NCBI GenBank assembly: GCA_036874045.1
Contig: CM072341.1
Coordinates: forward strand, 20,720,501-20,784,500
DNA: 64,000 nucleotides
Direction of reading: 5' to 3'
DNA from: Cymodocea nodosa
Lineage: Eukaryota; Streptophyta; Magnoliopsida; Alismatales; Cymodoceaceae
Of the stretch, positions 36,301 through 47,371 are shown in pieces. The notes below the pieces were generated by a model, which had not been told where the DNA came from, did not search any database, and saw nothing but the letters and a program-made list of their open reading frames with translations. A program made the translations under genes and the position numbers. Position 1 is the stretch's first letter; every line of letters starts with the position of its first letter.

Positions 36301-39300
36301 ATGGGTTTCATATCCAAGAGAAGTAAGGGAAGTGCCAATAGACTTTAAGGATGGAAGCAATCAATCTGGTCGTTCAGTGCCTACAGTTGAAGAAATTAGT
36401 GATGATACAACTGAACACAGGCCTGAAGTTCATGGAACTGTTGTAATTGATGACAGTGATGATGAACTGTCAGTGCTTCCCGCTTCTAGAAATGGAACCA
36501 GATTATATGACCTCAATTCTACAGTTCCTGGAACAAGTGACCTTAACAATGACACTGAGGAGGAAATGATTAGAGCTGCAATTGAGGCCTCAAAACAAGA
36601 AGTGAAGGGACCAGATAATCAATCTGGTGTTTCCCATGTATGCATTTTTTTGCATCTTACCTTAAATATATCTATATCTATATCTATGTCTATATATGTT
36701 TGCAATATTTTTTAAAATATATACAATTCCTCACCATTTAAATGCACATCTCAATTTAGTCTAAAGTTACCACTCACCAGCCATGGAAGATCCCCAGATT
36801 GCAGATGCCATTTCATTTTCCTTCATTTCTTTATATACTATGCATTTTTTTCTCACTGTCAGTGTGTTGCCTTTCTTTCAATATTTCCCTTAATTTTAGA
36901 ATGCAGATGATGGAGATGCATTAAATGAAAAGTGCACCCTAAGTGGAGGCAAGGGGTCTTCTAGTTTATCTGGTTGTAACTTGGATGTGCAAGAAAAGGT
37001 TGCCATCTCTAATGGAAGGTGAATATCACAGATTCCTTCTTTGTACCTATTTTTTACTATTTCTGAAAATTACCCTCTTTTTTATCAAAGGAGATTCTTG
37101 GTGCAGCAGTAAGGTTGCTCCCTTGATGACTTGAAAACATAGAATTTAACTTTGGTTTTGTGTCAGATTTCAGTCCAACAAAAAATGAAATATGTTAGGC
37201 TTTGTTGGAAATTTTAGTGAAGCTTGGTAACTTTTAGGATTCATATGGTTAACTTCATGTAGTGAGATTATGGCTCAAATTATTGTTGTTATTGGTAAAA
37301 TCATGGAACTCCACAAAAATGGCCAAAGGTTGTGAATTTCAATATAAAATTTTAGGATGAACTAAAGCAATCAATAATTCACATCTAGAAATGATTAAAA
37401 TTAATTTTTAGGTATTTATGACACTAACCTCACAATGTATTTCCAAATTATAGTGTCAGAGTACAAGAATTTATTTAAAATGTACAAATAAACATATCAT
37501 AAATCTAATTAAAAATATAATGAAACATAAGACATCATTAAAAGACATTTAAAAACGAATATGACATTAAAAGATGTTAAAAAAAATTAAAAAGCATCCT
37601 ATGACTTAAAAACGAATTCTTATTTTTAATTAGATTCTGTCTACTTGTATTCCAAAAAAAGACATTAAAATACGTAGATCTAAGAATTAAAACTTAAAAT
37701 CTACACAAAACATCAATTATACAAGTAAACATACCTTAGATATTAGCAAAATATACTGAAATAGAAGAAATCAGTAAACAAACAAAAAATGTTGCTTTGA
37801 GAATTGATGGAATCTGGTGGCTGGTTGAAGACTTCTGGCAAGGCAGGGCAGAAAATTTGATAAAAAGATGGAGCTCCAGCAAGTTTCCATTGTTGTGGAC
37901 GTCCAACAAGAGTGTTGGAAGAAAAAGAGAAAGGGGGGAGCAGAATGGGGGGTGAAGAGGAGAGAAAGTAAAAACCTGTGTTGCAGTGGAAATACAAGAT
38001 GACACATGAATGTTAGATTGAAGTTTGCAAATCTCGTCCAACATGCAAGTTGGAAACTAAAAAAGCACAACATTTTGGTTGACATGAAGTGAATGCAAAA
38101 TATCACTGATTTCACACTGAAATTGTGCACCCACTAAAATACATGAACATTTTGTTTCAGGCAACCCAAAATCCAATGCATGTTGGCAAAATATTGTTGA
38201 CATGTGTTGAGAATCTTAAATAATAATCTCACTTTATGTAGGTAAGAATGAACGTAGTTGGACCCTCCTTAGATCCTACATTGGTGGATAGCTTGTATTT
38301 TGAGTTTTCCCTTATTCTCTTTTTTGTCAATTCAAACATCTAGTTCATGGCACATAGATTCAGTGTATGAGATATATCACCACATAGTGTGATTGTAGGA
38401 TTAAGGTGTTGTTATTGTTGTCTGATATATATCTGCGTTTTTGGATTATCCTGCTATTTATTCTCTAGTGGATTATCCTAATGTGGCTTAAGGCCATCAA
38501 AATGCAATTTCATGTTTGAATAAAACCACTATTATAACATTGTCAGTATGTATTTGACATGCACCAACTCATCAGGTCCCACATATCAAATGCTTTTTTT
38601 TTTGTTAGTCCCTGAGTCCATCTTTGTTTTGAGTTGATAATTTTTTGAGAGGGATTGTGAGATTGATATTGTAATGGCTTTCTCTCATTATCTCGGACTG
38701 AGTCTGTTGAGCCTAAATTTGGAGCTACGCCTTAACTATTTTTATTCTTAAACTCTTTCTCTTTATCTTTCATTCCAAAAACATTGTTTTGGTTATGACC
38801 TATGAGGGAATAAAATCATTCACTTAAAAAGTTCAAAACAATTGAAGATACCATAAAGCAAGCGCTAAAGTTTAGTTGTACCAAGAAACTTATTCTTTGT
38901 GATCCCTGGGTATGGATATTAGGTGTGAGTATCAACACATACAAGTGTATTTCCTCAATTTTCAAATTAAAGGACAGTGTATGTGTATGAGTGTATCACT
39001 TCTAATCATGAAATTCAACTTTGATTTCACGTCAGACTTCAATCTAACAAAAGAGGAAACATGTCAGACTTTAGTAAAAATGTTGATAAAATTTGGTCAA
39101 ATCATGGAAGTTTACAATGAAAGTTTAAAACCATAAATTTTAATACAAAATTTTAGGATAAACTAATCAATAATACACATCTAAAAAAGTAAATTTAATT
39201 TTTAGAAATTTATGACATTAAAAATATTTCTCTGAAATTTCCAAGAAATACTTAAACATACAATATTACCTTAAAAATAGGCAAGTAGATGTTTTCAACG

Positions 39301-42300
39301 TGGATATAAATAAAATACATGTTTTAAAGGTAGATTTAATGAGAAATGAATGGTGTCAAGGATGCTTTAATGAGAAATACCTGCTTTCAATATATAATAA
39401 GCAAGTCTAAGAGGAGTGCACATGTATATGTGGATGTTCATGTGTGCGCCCCATGTATTGACCATCTTTGCACCTTTGTTGGTATTGTACCTGTATTGGT
39501 AGGAATATGGGGGTATTACAATTGTATGTGTATGTGCACGTGCACTTGCATGTGTGGCCCAGGTATTGGATACATATCTATCCTGTGTTTGCACCTATGT
39601 TGGTATTGTTTCTGTCATTGACGGCAAGTATTCCATTAATTGCACAGTGAGAGTGCTGCTATGCCTTCAGATGAAGATGAAGTAGAAGAGCAACCTTTAA
39701 TTCGACGTCGATCTCGACGTCTTCGACTTCAAACAGATGATTCTTCAACTGGAGTTGGACCATTGGTTGATGAGGCACCATCTCATATAGAAACACAAAA
39801 TAACCAACCTCAACTTAATGGAGATTCATTCCATTCATATGAGGTATATTTTGCCTGTCATAAATAATCATATCAATCCCTTCTTTTGTAAATATTATAC
39901 AGATTATTTTCCCCTTTTCCTTAAAAAGCCATGTTTGGTTGGTAATTTTTCATGTTCTTTAACTATGGTTGCAGTGGGGAGGTATATCTTCTGAAGAACA
40001 TGATGAAGCTGTCATGCTTGAAGCTGCCATGTTTGGTGGAATACCTGAAAGATCTGCCTACAACTTTGACTATCCATCACAAACTGCTAATCAGCATTCT
40101 GACTACTATCGTCAGATACCTCGGTCTCCATCACCCACATTAGCAGCACAGCGCTTGCTAAAAGAGCAACAGGTATTCCATTATTACCCATGGTCACTTT
40201 TTTTCTCAATGAGTCCACCATTTTTAACCACGTTTAAGCTTGCAGGATGGTGAATACCTTGCAGCACTGCAGTTGGATAGAGAAAAGGCTGAACTCCGTC
40301 TTGCACAAGAAGTAGCTGCAAGAAATGCTGCTCTTGAAGAAGAGAAACTTAAAAAGGAAGAAGAACAGAAAAAGTTGCAAAAAGAGGAGGTTAGTATGTT
40401 ACTCTAAAGCTGCTTCTTATCACATGGGCATATGAACTGTTGAATGTCCACAATATGTTCTAACATTTTTGTACAACTAATTAAAGAAACATAAGCTGGA
40501 ACCCAACAAATAAAGATAAACCTTGTCAACAGTGGGATTTGAAACATCAGAAGGTGAATATAGAAGTTTAGACTTCTAGGAACAAACATACTCAATAGAC
40601 AGACATTGGAAAACGTAGAAACCAAAGAATATCCATACCTAAATGCCACTCAATTTGTCACTGCTTTGTAGAGATTGTCAGATTATTGCAGTGAGATTCC
40701 TCTTATCCTGGTTTATAGTGATACTATGAATTATAAACAGCCAATAGGCACAATTACTTTGGTGTTGGATGTTGTAACTGGAATCCACATCCATAAATGG
40801 ATTTCTTCATTTCTACTTCTGCAATTCTGTGAATGACCAAGTATACTTACCATTGAATATGGGTAATTATCGTGACAGTTCTTTTGGTGATTCACTAATT
40901 TGAATGTTTTTGATAGAGTTCTTTTTCTTTTTGGATAAGTATCTCAATTTTCTGTATCAGCACATAACTGTGCTTTATTTTTTCATCTTTCAATTGCTAT
41001 TTATGACTTCTAAACAATTGATGACCAAAATTTTAGGTTTTGTAATGATCAGAAACTCATGTTCCCAAATGTTGATTTTGATTTTTTAGGAAGCATCAAC
41101 TCAGTGGAAAGTGGAAACTTGATTTCTTATTTGAAATAGTAATCTAAGCAACAATACATATTTATTTAAACATACATAACAAGGAAGATCTGCGTATGGA
41201 GTGAAGGTGTTCTAAAATTTAAAGAAGATTGAAACTTAACTGAGTATATTACCATTCCAAGTATCAAACAAGTATGAGGTGATGTGAAAGTTGAACGACC
41301 ATGAAGAGATTTTACTTTGTTTTTACCAACATGGGCTACATATCACCAGCATGTTTATTTACTAGAAAATAATGTTGAATTTTATGTTTGAAAATTTACT
41401 TAATGACATTATTTCCTGGAATGTGTGGATATTTGATGCCATGGTGATATTACAAATTTTCCTTAGAACATGGCGAATACGTTGATAGAGATAAACCAGG
41501 AAAATCTTAACGTGTGAAGACAAAAAATATGGAGAGTAATGGTTATGTTGTTGGTCCACGTATTGGCCTAGTGTGGGTAAAACATTGCTGCCGTTGCTTT
41601 AGTTTGTGAAGAACTAAAGCTTTGTTATGAAATGATATTTTTTTCATACAAATGGCCGTTGAAATGGTCACCAAAAACAGAAAATCCAGCCTTTTAAATC
41701 GCTCCTCTTATTTTCGAAAACTAAATTTTGTGTGGTGCAAAATGTTTAAGTAGAATTCAGACTGTTATTTTTGCTTTTTTGAAGGCTTGTTTTAGCCATT
41801 TTAAAAATATTGATTAACTCATCATAATTCTATACAATATAGGTTATATATTATACTCGTTTGTCAACAAACTAATCTTAGTTATATTAAACCCAAATTG
41901 TGTTTGCAATTCTTGAAGCTTGAGCAAATATATGATGTATATGAGTATTGATTTGGTCCCAAGTCTAAATTTACTATTTTCTCAAAAAAGTACAATTTCT
42001 TTTCTTCATAATGTGTTTGCTACTAAATCTATGTTATGCTGCACAGGAAATTGAGAGACAACTTTCTGACAAACAAGCATCACTTCCTCGTGAACCAGCA
42101 TTAAATGATGACAATGCAGTGACACTTCTCATACGAATGCCAGATGGAAGCCGTTGCGGACGTCGTTTCCTGAAGACTGACAAGCTTCAGGTTAGCATTT
42201 CTTTCAACTGTTCAAATGGTATCTGTTGTATTTATGCACAATTATAATAACAAACTCTCTTGCAGGTCCTCTTTGACTTCATAGATGTTGGTAGAATTGT

Positions 42301-43417
42301 CACTCCTGGCACATATAGACTAGTAAGTTTTCTTCTGCATTTAGTCAATTACATTTATTAAATTATAAGAGACATGGTTCAATATCCCCATGTATTTGGA
42401 CCAAATATTTCTCATTGTCATATGTTTTTTACCAACAGAATTCATTCATATATTGATTCTAATAAGATTGGTTGTTTCCCTGCCATGAGCATCTTCCCTC
42501 GTATCATGATTTTGGATTTTGGTGATTGGAGAAAAGATGAGTTCTTTGATTTATTAATATTAGATTGAAGTCTAATTTATAGGGTATACATTTTTTATTT
42601 TGTTTTGTAAAACAAAGCCTAAATATTAAATTCAATTTTTGTGGTCATAATTTTGTTGAATTGGAAACATGAAACAGTAATAATAAACTTTTTTGGATAC
42701 AGTTTCATGTTAATAACATAGTTATTGTTTTATATGTTTAAATTAGTAGTATATTTCATGGAAATATATTTATGTTTTGTGATGCCATATTGGAGAATAG
42801 TATCGGTAATTTGCAAAATATTAATACTAATATAGAAAAATAGTAAGCCTATAACATATAAATTAATAAATTTGTTAAATTTTGTATGAAAATATGTATT
42901 TAAAAAATTACATTATTGAAATATAAGTTTTATTAATGTTCAAAAATGATAATTTCAATGAAAATATTGAATTTCAAATGTGAACATACCCTAAAGCCAC
43001 CCTTTTAAAATATCCATTCATTGAAATTCAATGGCTTAAATGTAAGTAATAGCTAATTTGGAAAGAAAACAAGCGAATATGTAAACATGGCTTAATAATA
43101 GAAATCTAATAAGAAAAAGAATGGGCTGAACTAATTTGAAATGTGGCATTGAAATGTGTAAACATGGAACTTGCTCATGTTTATGGAAACTAATTTGATG
43201 GATGCCTAGTTCCGTGGCTCGTTTTTCCATTCCCATGTTAATCATTCAAATAGGCTGACACTTGCCGATGCTCTAAAGATTTTTTGTGATGCTGCATTGT
43301 AAATGACAGGTAAATCCATATCCTCGCCGGGCGTTTGGTGAAGGAGAAGCTACCATGACCTTGAGCGAACTCGGATTGACCAGCAAGCAATCAGCGCTCT
43401 TTCTTGAGTTGATATAA
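33396..43417 (+). CDS. PUX8: Plant UBX-domain protein, PUX8-type CDC48 adaptor, complete, 10 exons
   Basis: PUX proteins bind the AAA ATPase CDC48/p97 through a UBX domain and bring it ubiquitinated cargo. Exons: 33396-33479, 35174-35235, 36127-36637, 36900-37018, 39648-39843, 39975-40172, 40246-40389, 42047-42190, 42266-42322, 43310-43417, joining in phase to 1623 bp (540 residues; Arabidopsis PUX8 about 564). Domains: UBA-like helix bundle 1-45 ([34 protein letters not shown]); an acidic linker with PMDVDSE and VVIDDSDDE; a UIM-like [15 protein letters not shown] near 193-207; [20 protein letters not shown] near 325; a charged coiled coil about 391-450; and a C-terminal UBX fold about 462-540 ([32 protein letters not shown], ending LFLELI). 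The second UIM-like motif I recall from Arabidopsis between exons 3 and 5 is not evident. Introns 1, 4, 7 and 9 exceed 900 bp. Confidence 0.94.
35590..35747 (-). repeat. Solo LTR related to the 23276-24607 element, UBX intron 2
   Basis: It shares, in the same orientation and order, TAGGGTTTGGACTAAATGGA, ATATCCAATAACCCA and CAT...CAAACTATTGTTCTAATA with the 140-bp LTRs in the PIG-U intron. No second LTR or internal region is nearby. A short (AT)n run near 35630-35645 interrupts it. Ends are approximate. Confidence 0.5.
37138..37446 (+). repeat. Intronic direct repeat, copy A (carries SINE-like insertion)
   Basis: Located in UBX intron 4 and matched by 39007-39245 in the same orientation. Shared blocks include AACTTTG, TCAG.TTTCA.TC.AACAAAA, AAATCATGGAA and TACAAAATTTTAGGAT.AACTAA-type sequence. 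Copy A is interrupted by about 68 bp (37231-37298) absent from copy B. Function and origin are unknown. Confidence 0.65.
37231..37298 (+). mobile_element. Truncated Au-like SINE (or LINE) tail with 7-bp target duplication
   Basis: About 68 bp ending ATGTAGTGAGATTATGGCTC then TTGTTGTTATTGG, like the shared 3' end of Au SINEs and their LINE partners (TAGTGGGATTAAGGC...TTGTTG). TTGGTAA occurs on both sides (37224-37230 and 37292-37298, the right copy included in this span). Repeat copy B at 39007-39245 has an uninterrupted TTGGTC at the equivalent place. Only the 3' end of the element is present. Confidence 0.6.
39007..39245 (+). repeat. Intronic direct repeat, copy B (uninterrupted)
   Basis: Partner of 37138-37446, about 1.6 kb downstream of it. 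It lacks the SINE-like insertion and so preserves the empty-site arrangement. Confidence 0.65.
39430..39615 (+). repeat. Imperfect ~110-bp tandem duplication, TG-rich, upstream of UBX exon 5
   Basis: GTGTGCGCCCCATGTATTG...TTTGCACCTTTGTTGGTATTGT (about 39441-39488) recurs as GTGTGGCCCAGGTATTG...TTTGCACCTATGTTGGTATTGT (about 39550-39609). It ends about 30 bp before the exon 5 acceptor at 39647. No protein sense is inferred. Confidence 0.6.
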
Positions 43418-45568
43418 GGACTCGTACTCGGCGACGAATAATAATGTTCAAATTTAATTAAAAACTTGTTTATTGACTCCAGTAGTCTTCACAGGGTTTA
43501 GGTTTCAACTGGAATACCTTAAATTGTTTAAAACAGCCGTTTGTGGGGTTGCAATGGCGGAAGGCATTTGTCTTTTCAGCCTTACTGGTGATGCTTTTAT
43601 GGATGAATTGTTCTGCTTTGGTCTCTTCTGATAAACACGAGCGCGGTTATGAATAGTTTTCCTTGGATAACATCCCATCGGTTCTTAGCATTGATGCCTA
43701 TTAAATACTGTAATATCGTTAGACTTCATAGAAGACTTATGTAAAAAATAATTCAATCCTACAATGGCTTACCTTGTTTGAAGCTCAGGGTCCGTTCCCA
43801 CCCAAAAGATACATGCTTAGAGAAATAAAATAATTTTGTTGAATTAGAACGTCAGTGTTCCTAAGTAGCTATAGCTGGATTGAGTATGCCAGGTTGATGA
43901 CGATCTGTTCCAATACGTTCGCGCTCGCAGGTGAGTTCAGGTGTGCGAGGAGCGATTTCCATCTCTAGAATCATCGTTGCCATATTTTATTTTTCGTAAG
44001 AGTGGATAGCTGGCATTAAATTTTGTATTTTTTGTGTTGGGTTAATTTTTTTCAAATAGAAGTTTTGAGGATCCCGAGTTGCCATTTGTGGTTTATCTAT
44101 TATGTTTCAATAAAATCACCCACGACGGCCTATCTTTACATGCCAGGGACGTCCATAGAAGTCCTGGCGCGAGTTGAGATTAGTTATGCCTGGGCCATCT
44201 CGATGCCGCTTTGTTTCCACAATTACCATCCCAATTTACCAAATGATTAGATCTTTCTTTAGGCCCAGATGCTCAAACAAATCTCTTCCTAATTTTGTTT
44301 AGCTCCTTTTCCAAAATGTCACGCAAGTGTAGTACCACTAGATAATTGGTGGGTGTTGCTGAGAGAACAATTTTTTTGATTAGGGTTAGTCTACTCCCCA
44401 TGGATGGAATGTTTCCTTCCTAAGATTTCAATATTCTAATATTTATTTTTCTATCGTCGAGCCCATTGTCGTTGTGACGCCTTCCTACGGAGAAGTCCAT
44501 TATACTCGGCCTAGGCAAGCATGTATACCATATATAAATCGAACTTAAATAAAAAAATCGATCTTTTATACAATATTATAATTACTTTACATTTGATTAT
44601 CAAATATCCTATCAAATGTTTTGTGCTATGGAAATCAAAAGAAATGGAAAAATATAGTAAAAGGGAAACGATGTAAAATGAAACTAGTAGATCCTTTTGA
44701 CTCCAATAAGGCATTTGTTTATGTACAGAAACTAAAGGAAATTATTTTTCTTTCAAATTCCTCACTTTTATTTCCCTTGTAAAATGGAAAGGAAAATGGT
44801 TAAAGCTTACGATCGAAACCAATGAAATTTATTTTCCCTTGTAAAATAGGCACAAACGCTTTACTTCGGTGAAGATAACGAGACGACGAGTTGAGCGTTG
44901 GTTAAATAATAAGCAGGTTGGGATGGATTAGTGGATATGAAAGGTACGAAACCACCGCTCATACAGAATTATTGTTCTTCATCTCAGAAGCAAAGAAATT
45001 GTAGCACACGCGATTAATAGAGACCAAAAAGACGATCGATCTGGTGATACGTACGTAAGCACGTTGAGAGTTGGTTGATTTGATCATTGTTATGCCTTTT
45101 TTCTCGAAGGCATATGGTTGGATTGATTTAATCTCTGAGTAAATACTACTCATATGTAGGTTGGAATGACGAGGTTCAAATTATCAAGAAGAGCTACCGA
45201 CGGTGGACGGACATTGACTAACCGTTCCCCCCATAAAAGAAGGACGTCGATCGTCGTGCCACACCGCCACCAGCATGTAAGCAGTGGGCATATATGTATA
45301 ATACGGCCCGGGATTTATTCATTTTATATCCTATTCCAAGCCCAAGATCTAGCGTACGTACGCACGTTCAACCTGCAGAGTATTTAAATCGAAGAAGGGG
45401 AAGCCAATTACGTACGTTTTCATTAAATTATATATGTACGCGTCGGGTTGAGATATAAATAAAGATAAATGGAAAGTAGTTACTGCATGTTGGGACGGGG
45501 ATATGATCTCCAGCGTACGGCAGAGGCAGGAGTTGTTAACAGCCGCCATGGCAGAGCAGCAACCCGGA

Positions 45569-45691
45569 TTAGGGCGGTGCTGCACCGCCGAGGTCACAGC
45601 CGAGCCACACGACGCCAGCGCAGACGAGGAAGATGCCACCCACCGTCAACGTCAATGATAATATCGCAAGGAGGAACCTGCGGCGGGTGTT
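45569..45691 (-). other. Orphan exon-like segment with one membrane helix
   Basis: On the minus strand, an open frame of 41 codons follows an acceptor-like GGCCTAG and ends at TAA (45569-45571). It encodes RRRFLLAILSLTLTVGGIF then LVCAGVVWLGCDLGG and APP: a basic start, one strong hydrophobic helix and a short polar end. Local GC is far above the neighbourhood. There is no ATG in frame, and a stop lies immediately upstream of the presumed acceptor, so it would have to be a terminal exon. No partner exon or family was recognised. It could be the last exon of a small membrane protein, or chance. Confidence 0.25.
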
Positions 45692-46237
45692 CTAGGCCAT
45701 ACATGGCGGCTGCTGCTGAACTTATTAGCTGGTTGATTATACTATATTAAGCACACAAACAAACGCACAACTCACTCATTCTACGTATATCCACATATAT
45801 ATATATATATATGTATGTATGCATATCCACCCAAGGAATCAAAGGGAGTGTGGTGAGATGTGCGTTGCTCACCGAATCGAGATGGATGGAATCGGTTCGT
45901 TCGTTCATGCATTCCCAACTGATTAACATGACATGCAGTATTGATGGCCATTCCTTCTGTTCCAGCCGGGTTGCCATGCCGTCGGGTCAAACTTTTTTTT
46001 TATGAAAAAATGAATGGGTTGGTCACGTATCCGTTTTGATTTTATCGAGCAAGTCAAATCGATTATCAGAATCGGAGTCTGAGCCCAATAAAGTCCACGT
46101 AACCCAACCCAGCCCACTCAGGTTCGACAGACCTTCGCATTTGACACTAACTTAAAAATTAACACCCGTGGGAAGATCGAGGACAAGACGTGAAAATCAT
46201 TCTGCAGACTCCGACACTTGATTGGTTTCTAGGTTCT

Positions 46238-46272
46238 CTTTCTCTCGTTTTTTTTTTTTTTTTTTTTTTTTT
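46238..46272. repeat. Poly-T tract
   Basis: About 25 consecutive T residues inside a T-rich run; it might be the reverse-strand tail of an old retroposon, but no body was recognised. Length is prone to sequencing error. Confidence 0.85.
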
Positions 46273-47344
46273 GCCAACGAAGTAAAGCGCTTTACTATGT
46301 ATATATATATATATGATTAATTCATGCTAAATTTAGTACGTGTTTAGTTGCCATTAGAAGATGGTGGATTCACTCATGCCTACCTACCTTGCTAAATGAA
46401 GCTTTTTTGGTGTCCTTTCTACATGACAAATTAACTTGGAGATGAATAACGAAATACATGTCCTTAATTAATTAGGAGACATTTCCTGACAAAAATGTCT
46501 TGTACTTTGACACTAGCTATACATTTAAGCAGGCATATGTTAAAACTTGTTTGGGAAATTAATCTGAGTTTGATATTCAGAAATGAAAGGAAATTATTTT
46601 TTGCTTCAGGAGAGTGGGTTGCAAATTAACAGGAGAGATTCAATTTCCTCAAATTAATTAGAATCTCCTCTCCCCTACGTATATTTATCTGTCTTTTACA
46701 TTTTATGATGTATACAAGTAACCAACTGATGAAAGGAATACGGCGTCTTTGCCTTGCAAATCTCTCGTCCAGGCCCCTGTGTCAACTTCTCCTCTCTCTC
46801 TCGCTCTCTCTCGATATATAAATATATATATAGATGTATACAGATATATGTATTCTTCTTCAGTCAGTCAGTCAGCAGCTGCAAGTAATTAGCCAACTTC
46901 CTTGCACGGCTCCAACTCAACAAACCAGACATTAATAATTACGAGACGCATCCAAACTTGAGAATTGTTTGTACTACACTAGCTAGCTCCTAGCCTATCT
47001 ATGATACTGATTAGACTAGAACCAATCAATGCTCTTCTTGAGGCAAATGGTGCTTGCGTATGTATACGTACGTGTACAAGTAGAAGACGTAGGCGGAAAT
47101 TAAGAATCGATTGATGAGAATGCTCCATCTGCACGCCTCCCATGCTGGTGGCTATATGTATAAATCTTACGTGATATGATGGTAAAGTCAGGCACGGCTT
47201 AATTTATTAAATCTTAGGTTCGTGTCGTACTAAGGGAAATAATCTGATTTAGCTTAACTCCTCTCCCATTTCATTTCATGTCGATCAATGGCTGACAAAA
47301 TAACCACAATAATTCACGGCAGTCTACTCCAAAATTCGAACTCA

Positions 47345-47371
47345 AAAAAAAAAAAAAAAAAAAAAAAAAAT
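47345..47371. repeat. Poly-A tract
   Basis: An uninterrupted run of about 27 A residues. No retroposon body was recognised upstream. Confidence 0.85.

Noticed and set aside
45747-46117. Minus-strand frames near 45.8-46.1 kb as first exons of the orphan segment
   Set aside because: They contain an AT-repeat-derived Tyr-Ile run and show no splice phase match to 45691 that could be justified.
46780-47180. Possible microRNA locus (CT-rich leader plus conserved-looking sequence)
   Set aside because: No known plant miRNA sequence or extended foldback was recognised by eye.
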